From Streptomyces viridochromogenes DSM 40736 (lineage in GTDB: Bacteria; Actinomycetota; Actinomycetes; Streptomycetales; Streptomycetaceae), in assembly GCF_000158955.1 (NCBI RefSeq), contig NZ_GG657757.1, positions 7,218,070 through 7,282,069 on the forward strand: a DNA stretch of 64,000 nucleotides, written 5' to 3'. Under the pieces are notes generated by a model. The model was not told the origin of the DNA, did no database searches, and was given only the letters and a program-made list of their open reading frames with translations. The translations under genes and the position numbers were made by a program. Shown here piece after piece: positions 9,101 to 18,627 of this stretch (its first letter is position 1; each line of letters begins with the position of its first letter).

Positions 9101-9880
9101 ATGCGCATCGCGACCTGGAACGTGAACTCGATCACCGCGCGCCTGCCGAGGCTCCTGGCCTGGCTGGAGAGCAGCGGCACGGACGTGCTGTGCCTCCAGG
9201 AGGCCAAGGTCGCCGAGGAGCAGTTCCCCTCGGAGCAACTGCGCGAGCTGGGCTACGAGTCGGCGGTCCACGCGACCGGCCGGTGGAACGGCGTGGCGGT
9301 GCTGTCCCGCGTCGGCATCGAGGACGTCGTCAAGGGCCTGCCCGGCGACCCCGGCTTCGACGGCTCGGTCGAGCCCCGCGCCATCTCGGCGACCTGCGGC
9401 CCGCTCCGCGTCTGGTCGGTCTACGTGCCGAACGGCCGTGAGGTGGACCACCCGCACTACGCCTACAAGCTCCAGTGGTTCGAGGCCCTGAAGGCGGCCG
9501 TCGCCGGTGACGCGGCGGGCAGCCGCCCCTTCGCGGTGATGGGCGACTACAACGTGGCGCCGACGGACGACGACGTCTTCGACCCGGCCGCCTTCGCGGA
9601 CTCCACCCACGTCACCCCGGCCGAACGCGCCGCCCTGGCCTCCCTGCGCGAGGCGGGCCTGTCGGACGTGGTCCCGCGGCCCCTGAAGTACGAGCACCCG
9701 TTCACGTACTGGGACTACCGCCAGCTCTGCTTCCCGAAGAACCGCGGCATGCGCATCGACCTGGTGTACGCGAACGAACCGTTCACCAAGGCGGTCGAGG
9801 ACGCGTACGTGGACCGTGAGGAGCGCAAGGGCAAGGGCGCGTCGGACCACGCGCCGGTGGTCGTCGACCTGGACGTGTAG
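9101..9880 (+). CDS. xth: Exodeoxyribonuclease III (AP endonuclease family)
   Basis: A 259-residue exonuclease III/AP endonuclease. The start MRIATWNVNSI is the conserved N-terminus, so I choose the ATG at 9101 over a TTG ten codons upstream. LCLQEAKV holds the metal-binding Glu, YNVAPTDDDVFD the Asn/Asp pair, and the C-terminal GASDHAPVVVDL the catalytic Asp-His. It should cut the backbone at abasic sites and degrade 3' ends during base-excision repair in the cytoplasm. Its stop lies 13 bases from the stop of the convergent SGNH hydrolase gene. Confidence 0.93.
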   Translation: MRIATWNVNSITARLPRLLAWLESSGTDVLCLQEAKVAEEQFPSEQLRELGYESAVHATGRWNGVAVLSRVGIEDVVKGLPGDPGFDGSVEPRAISATCGPLRVWSVYVPNGREVDHPHYAYKLQWFEALKAAVAGDAAGSRPFAVMGDYNVAPTDDDVFDPAAFADSTHVTPAERAALASLREAGLSDVVPRPLKYEHPFTYWDYRQLCFPKNRGMRIDLVYANEPFTKAVEDAYVDREERKGKGASDHAPVVVDLDV

Positions 9881-9893
9881 GCCGGGCCCGCCG

Positions 9894-11675
9894 TCACGGC
9901 ACGAGCAGCGACAGGTCGACCGACTCGGCCATGGCCGCGAGCCCGGCGTCACCCGGGTGCAGATGGTCCCCGCTGTCGTACGCGGCGAGGATGCGCGACG
10001 GGTGGGCGGGGTCGCGCACGACGGCATCGAAGTCGAGCACGCCGTCGAAGACCCCGCCACCCCGGATCCACTCGTTGACCGCCGCCCGCTCGGTGTCGAC
10101 GGCGGCCGTGCACCGCGCCTCGCCCTCGCAGGGCAGGATCGTGGTGGCGAGCATCCTGAGGCCCCGGGCGTGCCCGCGCGCCGCGAGCTCCGACAGCCCC
10201 GCGATCACCTGCTCCGCCGAGGTGTCCCACCGCAGGTCGTTGACGCCCTCGAAGACGACCGCCGTACGCGCCGACGTCTGGGCGAGCACGTCCCGGTCGA
10301 ACCGGTGCAGGGCGCTCACTCCCGCCCCGTCCGTGGACACGCCGTCGCCCGGATACCGGTCGGTGACCACGCGGTTTCCCGAGATGCCCTGGTTCAGCAC
10401 CCCGTAGGACGGGACGGCGCTCTGCCGGCGCAGCCGGTCGGCCAGCACGTCCGGCCACCGTCGGTTCGCGTCCACCGTGGACTTGTCGCCGTCGGTGATC
10501 GAGTCACCGAGCAGCACCACGGACCCGGGCCCGCCGCTCACGTCGACCCCGGTGAGCAGCGGCCAGCTCGTGATCACCGAGGTGTAGGCCGCCGCCGTAC
10601 CGTCCGCGGCGTGGTCGCCCGGCCCGCTGACGTAGGACCGCTGCTGCGCGAGCCGGTGCACGGGCGCCGCCGGAACCGTGCCGGGCAGATGGAAGCTCAC
10701 CAGCAGATCGGTGTCCGCCGGCACCGCGAAGCCCAGCGGGTCGCTGAAGGCCTGGGCGCCGGCCGGGATCTCCACACCGGCCGCGCCGCCGAAAGCGAGC
10801 GGCACCGGCGTCCCCTGTGCCGCGGCGCCCGACGCGCGCACGGCGACCGTCGCGCTTGCGATCCGCACCGGCGCCGCCGCGAAGGTGTTGTCGAACCGCA
10901 CCCGCACCCGGGGCCCGCCGGCCGACGTGTGCACGACCAGCCGCAGCGTCCGGTCCGTCCAGGGCCCCACGGCGCCGTAGCCGCCGGTCGACGTCGTCCA
11001 GCTGCCCGTCCAGTCCCGCGTCGCGGCCCGTACCGTCACCGCGAAGACGTGCAGCCCGGCCGCGCGCGGCAGGCGGACCGAGGTGACGGCCCGCCCCGGC
11101 ACCAGCGGCACCGTCACGACGTACAGGCGCGCCTGCTCGGCGAGTTGCCCGCCCGGTGTGTTGATGTGCGGCAGCGCCACCGCTTTCGTGGCGAGCGGCC
11201 CGGTACGCCAGTCGGGCGCGGTGAGCCGGTACCCGGAACGGGTGCCGTTCGCGTAGGTGACCGTGCCCGTGCCGCCCGCCTCCGTGCCCGCCGTGCCCGC
11301 CACCAGGAAGGCGAGGGCGTCCCCGCGCCCCGTCACGCGCACCTCCTGCCCGGCCGCGCGGACGTTGTCCGGCTCGCCGGGCTGCCGCCGCGGCCAGGTC
11401 AGCCGGGCCCCCTGGACGGTGAGGGCGCGGCCCGGCGTCCAGCCCGCGGCCGTGAGGTCGCGCGCGGACAGGGAGGCACCGGCCCCGTCGAAGTCGGCCC
11501 GGCCCGGCCGGTCGTCGTCGCTGACGGCGATGTTGTCGAACAGCCTCTCCAGCGGCACCGGCGCGGCGCGCCGCTCCTCGGCGGCCCGTGCCGCCGGCAC
11601 CGTCGGCAGCACGGACCCGCACAGGGCCACGCACAGGGCCAGGACGGACAGGATCCCCCGGACACATCGGCCCAC
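9894..11675 (-). CDS. Secreted SGNH/GDSL-family hydrolase with N-terminal beta domain
   Basis: A 593-residue exported esterase-type protein. The GTG at 11675 is the best start: GGAGGA lies 7 bases upstream, and it begins directly at a Sec signal (VGRCVRGILSVLALCVALCG...AARAAEE). A further upstream ATG at 11711 has no comparable site. The N-terminal 350 residues are Gly/Thr/Val-rich, a probable carbohydrate-binding beta sandwich. The hydrolase half then shows block I VLLGDSITDG (Ser), block II GISGNRV (Gly), block III FEGVNDLRW (Asn) and block V SGDHLHPGDAG (Asp-His). It likely de-esterifies polysaccharides or lipids outside the cell; the substrate is not predictable. Confidence 0.9.
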   Translation of the reverse strand: MGRCVRGILSVLALCVALCGSVLPTVPAARAAEERRAAPVPLERLFDNIAVSDDDRPGRADFDGAGASLSARDLTAAGWTPGRALTVQGARLTWPRRQPGEPDNVRAAGQEVRVTGRGDALAFLVAGTAGTEAGGTGTVTYANGTRSGYRLTAPDWRTGPLATKAVALPHINTPGGQLAEQARLYVVTVPLVPGRAVTSVRLPRAAGLHVFAVTVRAATRDWTGSWTTSTGGYGAVGPWTDRTLRLVVHTSAGGPRVRVRFDNTFAAAPVRIASATVAVRASGAAAQGTPVPLAFGGAAGVEIPAGAQAFSDPLGFAVPADTDLLVSFHLPGTVPAAPVHRLAQQRSYVSGPGDHAADGTAAAYTSVITSWPLLTGVDVSGGPGSVVLLGDSITDGDKSTVDANRRWPDVLADRLRRQSAVPSYGVLNQGISGNRVVTDRYPGDGVSTDGAGVSALHRFDRDVLAQTSARTAVVFEGVNDLRWDTSAEQVIAGLSELAARGHARGLRMLATTILPCEGEARCTAAVDTERAAVNEWIRGGGVFDGVLDFDAVVRDPAHPSRILAAYDSGDHLHPGDAGLAAMAESVDLSLLVP

Positions 11676-11853
11676 GGCCGACTCCTCCCGCTCAACCGAC
11701 ACACGACGCACGGTGAAGCTGACGCACGGTGAAGCTAGGGAGACATCAGGGACTCGTCAACGAACCGTGCGCGAACTCGACGAGAACTCGACCGCAAAGG
11801 CCGGTCCGCGCGCCCTGTGGTGCGCACGCCGGTACGAATGACACGCTGGGCGT

Positions 11854-12261
11854 ATGAACATCCCTTTCCTGGGCCACCGGCGCCAAAAGCTCGGGTTCCC
11901 CGATCCGGCGGGCATCGCGGAGCTCCTCGCCGAGTGCGAACTGCTCCGCTCCCAGGCGTCCCGGGCGGGTGTCCGGCTGGACGACTCGGTGGCCTCGCTG
12001 GAGGCGCTGGACCAGCTGGTGCCGGGCTGGCGGGACGACGAGGAGATCCTGCACTGGCTCGGCAACGACGCCGGGCTCTACCTGGGCACCGTCCTGGTGC
12101 GTACCGTGCCGGGGGCGGCCTGGGAGATCAGGTCGGACGGGCAGCCCGTGGTGCGGCTCGTCTCCGGCCGGGAGTTCGACGTCGTGGACTCCGGTCACGA
12201 GTGGGCGGCGAACGGGGTGCCCGAGCTGTCCCAGCTGTACGCGGAAGTAGCGGAGGCGTGA
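11854..12261 (+). CDS. Conserved hypothetical actinobacterial protein (DUF6278-like)
   Basis: A 135-residue soluble acidic protein beginning MNIPFLGHRRQKLGFPDP. It has no membrane segment or catalytic motif that I can recognise. The middle (LVPGWRDDEEILHWLGNDAGLYLGTVLVRTVPGAAWEI) and the end (FDVVDSGHEWAANGVPELSQLY) are patterned like a conserved Streptomyces family I associate with DUF6278, from memory and not verified. It has no strong ribosome site, and the gene stands alone upstream of gluA. Function unknown. Confidence 0.7.
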   Translation: MNIPFLGHRRQKLGFPDPAGIAELLAECELLRSQASRAGVRLDDSVASLEALDQLVPGWRDDEEILHWLGNDAGLYLGTVLVRTVPGAAWEIRSDGQPVVRLVSGREFDVVDSGHEWAANGVPELSQLYAEVAEA

Positions 12262-12403
12262 GCCCGGCCCCCCAAAACCTCTGGCCCAAAGTCCGCCGTA
12301 AATACGGCTAATGACCGAAAGGTGCGTGTCGCCCCCACACGTTCGATCTTGCCTGGATACGTTGCGGCAACCACCACACAGCTGAGAGTGAGTAGGGCTG
12401 AGT

Positions 12404-13147
<744 letters not shown>

Positions 13148-13276
13148 ACGGGCAGGAGCCGGACAGCTCGTCGAGCCGGACCTCGACTACGATGTGTCCT
13201 TCATCCCTGTCGGAGAGGGGGACTTCGCCGAAATCCGCCGATCCCGCCGGGGACGAGCAGACCGCCCGTCCGGTCC

Positions 13277-13292
13277 GCGGGCGACCGCCCGC
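13277..13292. terminator. Possible small hairpin between convergent gluA and CocE genes
   Basis: GCGGGC at 13277-13282 pairs with GCCCGC at 13287-13292 across a four-base loop. It lies in the 225-bp spacer where two convergent genes end. There is no T tract. The high GC content makes short hairpins frequent, so this is weak. Confidence 0.3.
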
Positions 13293-13372
13293 CGGGCGCG
13301 GCCCCCAGGGCCCTTCCGGGCCACGGGGGCGGCGGTTCACATTGGCCAGACCCGTCCGGCGGCAGCCGGAGA

Positions 13373-14941
13373 TCACTGCTCGCGCAGCGGAACCGACACG
13401 TACGACGGGTCGTTCGGCGGCGAGGAGAAGGTCAGCTGCGCGCCGGACGGGTTGTGCTCGATGTAGAGCGGGTCGACCGTGTCGACGACCAGGGCGAGGC
13501 GATGCCCGGCCGGGACGTCGTAGGCCGTGGAGTACAGTTCCAGGTCGACGCCGAACGGCTTCCCGGGGGTGCGCCCGTGGAAGGTGTACGGCGCGTTGGT
13601 GACCAGCTTGGCGAGGCCGAGCGGCCCCACGTCGTAGAGGTAGGCGACGAGGGTGCCGCTCTCCTTGGTCGGGGTGAGGGTCGTGTGCAACTTCGCCGTT
13701 CCACGGACCTGTTGGGCCGTGCCGTACTTCTCCGACTGCCACACGGCGGCCCAGCGGCGGGGGAGCAGGGGGATGGAGGCCATCGGCGGCAGCTGGGCCA
13801 CCTGGTCGAGGATGCTGGACAGGAAGACGATCCCGCCGTCGGCGCCCGAGTTCACGTTGGCGCGGATCGTGCTGGTGCCCGCGAGGCTGATCTTCCGGTC
13901 CGTCGCGGCGACCGACTTCCAGTCGGGGTAGCCCTCGTAGCCACCGGCTGAGCGGGACTTGAGCTGGACGGGCTGTTCACGGTCGATGCCGTTGTCCTCG
14001 CCCCTGAGGTAGTGGTCGAACCAGCGCTCGGTGTCCTTCCACACGTCGTTGGGCAGCCCGAACAGACCGGTCAGCTCGGCGGTGGCGTGGTCCCCGGGAC
14101 GCATCTCCAGGCGCTTCGGGCCGGTGAGTTTTTCGTAGAAGTCGGCGTACTGGTTGGGCGGGAAGACGGTGTCGCCCCACGCGTTGGCGAGCATGACCGC
14201 CGCGCCGTTGCTGTTGATCTGGTCGACGTAGGTCACAGCGGAACGTTTCTTTCCCCAGGCGACGAGTTCCGGCTCCTTCGCCAGATTGGAGGCGTAGAAG
14301 TCGTCGAAGACCTGCCGGGCTTCGGGGCTCTGCCGTCCCGTGACCAGGCTCGCGCCGTCCAGCAGGGCGGCCGCCTGGACGTGCTGGGTGCGCCCGGAGT
14401 AGATCGAGCCGATCAGGTCGGCCCAGCCGCTCAGTGAGGCGACGGCCTTCACCCGTTTGTCCCGGGCGGCCGTGAGCAGGCTGATGCCGGCCCCGTAGGA
14501 GACGCCCGCCATGCCGATGTGCCCGGCGTCCGAGGGGGTGTTGGCGAGCGCCCAGTCGATGACCTTCGAGGCGTCGGCGATGTCGGGTGGGCCGGCTACT
14601 TCTATCTCGCCGCCCGACTGCCAGAAGCCGCGCACGTTGTACGTGACCACGACGTACCCGGAGTCGGCGAGCTTCTGTGCCTGGGCCAGGTACTCGACCT
14701 GGGGCAGCCCCCAGCTCGTGGGCATGACGAGCAGCGGATAGCGGCGCGCGCCGTCGGAACCGGCCGGGGTGACGACGTTGGCCTTGAGGACGGTGCCGCC
14801 GTCGCCGGTGATGTCGACGAACCGGACCGGGTTCGGCGCCGCCTGTGCGGTGGGGGCGAGTCCGAGGGCCGTGCCGGCGACCAGGGTCGCCGAGACCGCG
14901 CCTACGGCGGTGGTGCGCAGGGCCTTGCGGTGGAGTCCCAC
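13373..14941 (-). CDS. Secreted CocE/NonD-family hydrolase (X-Pro dipeptidyl-peptidase S15-like)
   Basis: A 522-residue exported serine hydrolase that starts at GTG 14941 with a GGAG site 7 bases upstream. Residues 1-35 are a signal peptide ending TAQAAPNP. The body shows the S15/CocE layout: YPLLVMPTSWG, VVTYNVRGFWQSGGEIE, the nucleophile elbow GMAGVSYGAG and the late GDHATAEL histidine region. The C-terminal beta sandwich includes GHRLALVVDTVDPLY. Relatives cleave X-Pro dipeptides or esters; the exact substrate is open. The upstream DNA (14976-15040) holds several TTAC/GTAA half-sites and probably its control region. Confidence 0.88.
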   Translation of the reverse strand: MGLHRKALRTTAVGAVSATLVAGTALGLAPTAQAAPNPVRFVDITGDGGTVLKANVVTPAGSDGARRYPLLVMPTSWGLPQVEYLAQAQKLADSGYVVVTYNVRGFWQSGGEIEVAGPPDIADASKVIDWALANTPSDAGHIGMAGVSYGAGISLLTAARDKRVKAVASLSGWADLIGSIYSGRTQHVQAAALLDGASLVTGRQSPEARQVFDDFYASNLAKEPELVAWGKKRSAVTYVDQINSNGAAVMLANAWGDTVFPPNQYADFYEKLTGPKRLEMRPGDHATAELTGLFGLPNDVWKDTERWFDHYLRGEDNGIDREQPVQLKSRSAGGYEGYPDWKSVAATDRKISLAGTSTIRANVNSGADGGIVFLSSILDQVAQLPPMASIPLLPRRWAAVWQSEKYGTAQQVRGTAKLHTTLTPTKESGTLVAYLYDVGPLGLAKLVTNAPYTFHGRTPGKPFGVDLELYSTAYDVPAGHRLALVVDTVDPLYIEHNPSGAQLTFSSPPNDPSYVSVPLREQ

Positions 14942-14995
14942 GGGTCACTCCTCACTCGTGTAAGTGCAAAGTGACCAGACGGTAACCTCACCTCC

Positions 14996-15034
14996 TTACC
15001 ACTGGTAACCCGTCGGTAAGTTACGTGCCAGTAA
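14996..15034. promoter_or_regulatory. Cluster of TTAC/GTAA palindromes upstream of the CocE-type hydrolase gene
   Basis: TTACCA-C-TGGTAA at 14996-15008 is a perfect dyad. GTAA-G-TTAC follows at 15016-15024, then TTAC-N6-GTAA at 15021-15034, with another GGTAAC near 14981. Several half-sites within 55 bp of otherwise GC-rich DNA suggest a multi-site operator, perhaps for a TetR-type regulator. No regulator gene of that type is adjacent. Confidence 0.45.
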
Positions 15035-15057
15035 CGATTGTTGAGACGTGGAGGACC

Positions 15058-15816
15058 TCAGGAGGCCCGGCGGCTGTCGCGTGGAGTCTCGGCCGCGGGC
15101 AGAGGGGCCTGCGCCGCCCGGGTCACGTCGTCCGTCAGCTCGACGACGTCCGGGCCGTACGCCTGCGAGTTGATCACCTTGAGCAGCAGCACGAAGGAGC
15201 CGTTGCCGTACTTGCGGGCCAGCCGTTCGTGGTTGCGGGCGAGGTAGCGGGTGGCGGCCTGGTTGGTGATCGACGTCTGACCGCAGAAGAGGAAGACAGG
15301 GCGGATGTTCTGGCTCCGGTCCGCGGTGAGCCGGGCGAGCAGCGCGTACTCCTGCCTGCCGTTCTCCACGCGGTAGCGCTCGGAACCGACCTGGAACGAG
15401 CCCCGGTCCGGGCCCGGTTCGGCGTCGACGTTCACCCGCACCCCGGGAAGCAGGGAGGACAGGTGGGCGGCCATACGGCGGTTGGACGCCGGTCCGCCGA
15501 CGCAGAACTCGGTGCGCTCGCCGAAGCCCTGACGCGCCGTGTCGTGCGGGAGTATCTGGGCGTGGGCGTTGCAGTCCTTGATCAGCGCGGCGAGTTCGAG
15601 GAGCGCGAACACGTCGTAGCGCATCACCGCGAACTCGGGTCCCCCCGCCCCCCGGTTCACCACCAGCAGCGATTCGGAGTTGTCGGGCAGCCCGAAGAAG
15701 ACCTGCTTCCGGCGGAGCCTGCGCTTCCACAGGTAGGTGCGGGCCACCCAGCCGATCGCGGCACTGACCCCCGCCGCGACCACGCCCAGGACGATGTTGC
15801 GCACGTCGTCATTCAT
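15058..15816 (-). CDS. Membrane-anchored conserved protein of unknown function
   Basis: A 252-residue protein starting MNDDVRNIVLGVVAAGVSAAIGWVARTYLW. One transmembrane segment (about residues 8-25) is followed by a basic stretch KRRLRRK, which implies an N-out, cytoplasmic-domain orientation. The soluble part includes VFFGLPDNSESLLVVNRGAG, EFCVGGPASNRRMAAHLSSLLPG, RPVFLFCGQTSITNQAATRYLARN and FVLLLKVINSQAYGPDVVELTDDVT. The GGPASNRR and FCGQTSITNQAA segments look like nucleotide- or ligand-binding turns, but I do not recognise the family. I chose ATG 15816 because the anchor follows at once; longer in-frame starts lack coding character. Confidence 0.75.
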   Translation of the reverse strand: MNDDVRNIVLGVVAAGVSAAIGWVARTYLWKRRLRRKQVFFGLPDNSESLLVVNRGAGGPEFAVMRYDVFALLELAALIKDCNAHAQILPHDTARQGFGERTEFCVGGPASNRRMAAHLSSLLPGVRVNVDAEPGPDRGSFQVGSERYRVENGRQEYALLARLTADRSQNIRPVFLFCGQTSITNQAATRYLARNHERLARKYGNGSFVLLLKVINSQAYGPDVVELTDDVTRAAQAPLPAAETPRDSRRAS

Positions 15817-15920
15817 GGGCGCGCATGGTAGCGGGCTCGACGCACCGGTGTTCGACGTGTGCCTGACGCGACCATGGACATGAATTAAGCTGCGCGAACG
15901 GCCTTTTACTGGAGGTGCGG

Positions 15921-17726
15921 ATGCGTCGCCCTGTCGCACGGAATCTGACGGTCCTGGCGGTTTCGGCCGCCGTGGTGGTGTCGGTGGGAGCGGCGGCGCC
16001 GCCGACCGCGCAGCGCACCGCCGAGGAGAAATCTCCCCTGGCCGTCGGCTACGGCGGCGCCGTCTCCAGCGTCGACCCCGACGCCTCGGCCGCCGGCATC
16101 GAGGTCCTGCGCAAGGGCGGCAACGCCGTCGACGCGGCTGTCGCCACCGCCGCCGCGCTCGGCGTCACCGAGCCCTACTCCGCCGGCATCGGCGGAGGCG
16201 GCTACTTCGTCTACTACGACGCCAAGTCCCGTACGGTGCGCACCATCGACGGCCGCGAGACCGCTCCGCGGAGCGCCGACAAGAACCTGTTCGTCGAGAA
16301 CGGGAAGCCCATCCCGTTCGCCGACGCCGTCAGCAGCGGGTTGAGCGTCGGCACGCCCGGCACGCCCGGCACCTGGCAGACGGCCCTCGACCAGTGGGGC
16401 AGCAAGGGACTCGCCAGTGTCCTGAAGCCGGCCGAGCGGCTCGCCCGAGACGGCTTCACGGTCGACGACACCTTCCGCTCGCAGACCGCGTCCAACGAGA
16501 CGCGCTTCCGCTACTTCCCGGACACCGCCGAGCTGTTCCTGCCGGGCGGCAAGCTCCCCGTCGTCGGATCCACCTTCAAGAACCCCGATCTCGCGCGCAC
16601 CTACGCGGAGTTGGGACGCGAGGGGGTCGGGGCGCTCTACCACGGCCGGCTCGGGCGCGAGATCGTCGACACGGTCAACAAGCCGCAGGTGGACCCCGGC
16701 TCGGGCTGGAACGCCCGGCCGGGCGACCTGTCCGCCAAGGACCTCGCGGCGTACCGCACCAAGCTCCAGGCGCCGACCAGGACCTCGTACCACGGCCTCG
16801 GCGTCTACTCCATGGCGCCGTCCTCCTCAGGCGGGACGACGGTCGGCGAGGCGCTCAACATCCTGGAGCGGACGGACCTGTCGAAGGCGAGCCAGGCGAA
16901 GTACCTGCACCGTTTCATCGAGGCGAGCCGGATCGCCTTCGCGGACCGGGGGCGCTGGGTGGGCGACCCCGCCTTCGAGGACGTGCCGACGAAGGAACTG
17001 CTGTCCCAGAGGTTCGCCGACTCGCGGGCCTGCCTCATCAAGGACGACGCCGTGCTCACCAGCCCGGTGGCGCCCGGCGATCCGCGTCACCCTGAGCGGT
17101 GCGGTTCCGGCGGTACGGCTGCTCCCACGACGTACGAGGGCGACAGCACCACGCACCTGACCGTGGCCGACAAGTGGGGGAACGTCGTCGCCTACACGCT
17201 CACCATCGAGCAGACGGGTGGCAGCGGCATCACCGTGCCGGGGCGGGGGTTCATCCTCAACAACGAGCTGACGGACTTCTCCTTCACCGCGGCGAACCCC
17301 GCCGTGCACGACCCCAACCTGCCGGGGCCGGGGAAGCGGCCCCGTTCCTCGATCTCACCGACGATCGTGCTCGACCGGCACGGCAAGCCCGTGGTGGCGC
17401 TGGGGTCGCCGGGTGGGGCGACCATCATCACGACCGTTCTGCAGACGCTCGTCGGGCTGCTCGACCGGGGGTTGCCGCTCGTGGACGCCATCGCGGCGCC
17501 CCGGGCCAGTCAGCGGAACGCCGCGCAGACCGAGCTGGAGCCGGGGCTGTACGACAACGCCGGGTTGAGGAAGCAGCTCGAGGCGATCGGGCATTCCTTC
17601 AAGGCCAACCCGGAGATCGGTGCGGCGACCGGTGTTCAGCGGCTGCCCGGGGGGAAGTGGCTGGCAGCCGCTGAGACGGTGCGCAGGGGTGGGGGGTCGG
17701 CGATGGTGGTGCGGCCTGTGCGTTGA
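15921..17726 (+). CDS. ggt: Gamma-glutamyltransferase, secreted
   Basis: A 601-residue Ntn-hydrolase of the gamma-glutamyltranspeptidase family. GGAGG at 15911-15915 sets the ATG at 15921 as start; a GTG at 15915 overlaps this site. An N-terminal signal (LTVLAVSAAVVVSVGAAAPP) indicates export. Motifs are GGNAVDAAVATAAALGVTEPYSAGIGGGG, the self-cleavage site DSTTHLTVADKWGN (the second Thr becomes the catalytic N-terminus), and PRSSISPTIVLDRHGKP with GSPGGATI in the small subunit. It should hydrolyse or transfer gamma-glutamyl groups from glutathione and related amides outside the membrane. A second, more divergent family member lies at 42351-44182. Confidence 0.93.
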   Translation: MRRPVARNLTVLAVSAAVVVSVGAAAPPTAQRTAEEKSPLAVGYGGAVSSVDPDASAAGIEVLRKGGNAVDAAVATAAALGVTEPYSAGIGGGGYFVYYDAKSRTVRTIDGRETAPRSADKNLFVENGKPIPFADAVSSGLSVGTPGTPGTWQTALDQWGSKGLASVLKPAERLARDGFTVDDTFRSQTASNETRFRYFPDTAELFLPGGKLPVVGSTFKNPDLARTYAELGREGVGALYHGRLGREIVDTVNKPQVDPGSGWNARPGDLSAKDLAAYRTKLQAPTRTSYHGLGVYSMAPSSSGGTTVGEALNILERTDLSKASQAKYLHRFIEASRIAFADRGRWVGDPAFEDVPTKELLSQRFADSRACLIKDDAVLTSPVAPGDPRHPERCGSGGTAAPTTYEGDSTTHLTVADKWGNVVAYTLTIEQTGGSGITVPGRGFILNNELTDFSFTAANPAVHDPNLPGPGKRPRSSISPTIVLDRHGKPVVALGSPGGATIITTVLQTLVGLLDRGLPLVDAIAAPRASQRNAAQTELEPGLYDNAGLRKQLEAIGHSFKANPEIGAATGVQRLPGGKWLAAAETVRRGGGSAMVVRPVR

Positions 17727-17730
17727 CGGC

Positions 17731-17805
17731 TTTCGTCTGCGGCTGCGTGGGGGCTGGCCGCGCCCACGCGGCGCAGCCGCACATCGATAGAGCCCCGCGC
17801 CCCTA
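17731..17805 (-). repeat. Dispersed GC-rich intergenic repeat, copy 1
   Basis: Read on the minus strand, this begins TAGGGGCGCGGGGCT and continues through ATCGATGTGCGGCTGC to a CGTGGGCGCGGCCAGCC segment. The same series occurs on the plus strand at 31340-31402. Both copies sit just after a gene end. I recall similar elements being common between Streptomyces genes. Confidence 0.7.
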
Positions 17806-17888
17806 AGAACCCCTCACGAAATGATCTTCGAGGGGATGGATCACTCCGGGACTGCTGAACCGGGGGTGCGGGGTGGCGCGGCCGGCCC

Positions 17889-18170
17889 CGATGCCACCCA
17901 GACGTGGTGCTGGGCGACCGAGGCTACGACCATGACAAGTACCGCCGCCTCGTCCGGGACCTCGGGGTGAAGCCGCTGATCGCCCGCCGGGGCACCGAGC
18001 ACGGCTCCGGTCTGGGCACTCAACGCTAGGACGTGGAGCGCGCGTTCGCCCACCTGCATTGGTTCCGCCGCCTGAGGATCCACTGGGAGATCCGCGACGA
18101 GATCCACGAAGCCTTCCTCACCCTGGGATGTGCGCTCATCTGCCGGCGACGTCCGCGCTCACGCTGTTGA
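17889..18170 (+). pseudogene. IS5-type transposase, C-terminal remnant
   Basis: Translating this stretch gives HPDVVLGDRGYDHDKYRRLV, then GVKPLIARRGTEHGSGLGTQR, an in-frame TAG, and DVERAFAHLHWFRRLRIHWEIRDEIHEAFLTLGCALIC. This is the end of an IS5-family DDE transposase: the second Asp lies in GDRGYD and the Glu in VERAFAHLH. TAG replaces a Trp (TGG) codon expected before the VERAF motif. There is no N-terminal half and no terminal inverted repeats that I can see. The last 12 bases overlap the 3' end of the HxlR gene. Confidence 0.85.
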
Positions 18171-18554
18171 CCCGTCTGGCAGGTTGGACGAGGGGACTGG
18201 GTCAGAAGTGCATGCCGCTTCCTGGGCGGCCATCACCTCATCGCCGTATTCGAAGGCCCAGGCGCCGACGGCGTCGATGGGCGCCAGCAAGGTCCGGCCC
18301 AGAGCGGTGAGCCTGTACTCGACCCGTGATGGTGCGTCGGGGTCTGCCAGCCGGTCGACCAGCCCGTTGAACTGCAGCCGGCGCAGAGTCTCGGTGAGGA
18401 CCTTGGAGCTGATGCCCCCGATCCGCTCCCGTAGGTCGACCGGGCGCCTGGGGCCCTCGCGCAGTGCCCAGAGCACCACGGCGTTCCAGGTGTTGGAGAG
18501 CAGGTCGAAGGCGAGGCGGGCGCGGCAGTCGGCGAGGAAGGCGTCGGTCGTCAC
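18159..18554 (-). CDS. HxlR-family winged-helix transcriptional regulator
   Basis: A 131-residue regulator starting at GTG 18554 (VTTDAFLADCRARLAFDLL). The HxlR helix-turn-helix spans NTWNAVVLWALREGPRRPVDLRERIGGISSKVLTETLRRLQFNGLVDR, with a wing in SRVEYRLTALGRTLLAPI. These dimers sense aldehydes, quinones or redox state. It is divergent from the reductase gene at 18628 with 73 bases between them, the classic regulator-target arrangement. Its stop falls inside the IS remnant, so the last residues (about EAACTSDPVPSSNLPDGSTA) may be altered from the ancestral C-terminus. Confidence 0.88.
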   Translation of the reverse strand: MTTDAFLADCRARLAFDLLSNTWNAVVLWALREGPRRPVDLRERIGGISSKVLTETLRRLQFNGLVDRLADPDAPSRVEYRLTALGRTLLAPIDAVGAWAFEYGDEVMAAQEAACTSDPVPSSNLPDGSTA

Positions 18555-18627
18555 GTACCAAATGGTGCCCGAACCGCCTTCTAGCGTCGGTGTGAACGGC
18601 GAAGCAGGCACGGAGAGGGAACGTGTG
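18555..18627. promoter_or_regulatory. Divergent promoter region of HxlR and F420/NADP reductase
   Basis: The 73-bp spacer between the two divergent starts contains ACCAAATGGT, a palindrome at 18557-18566 abutting the HxlR start, as a possible operator. GAGAGGGA at 18614-18620 is the ribosome site for the reductase gene. I see no convincing sigma-70 -35/-10 pair. Confidence 0.35.
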
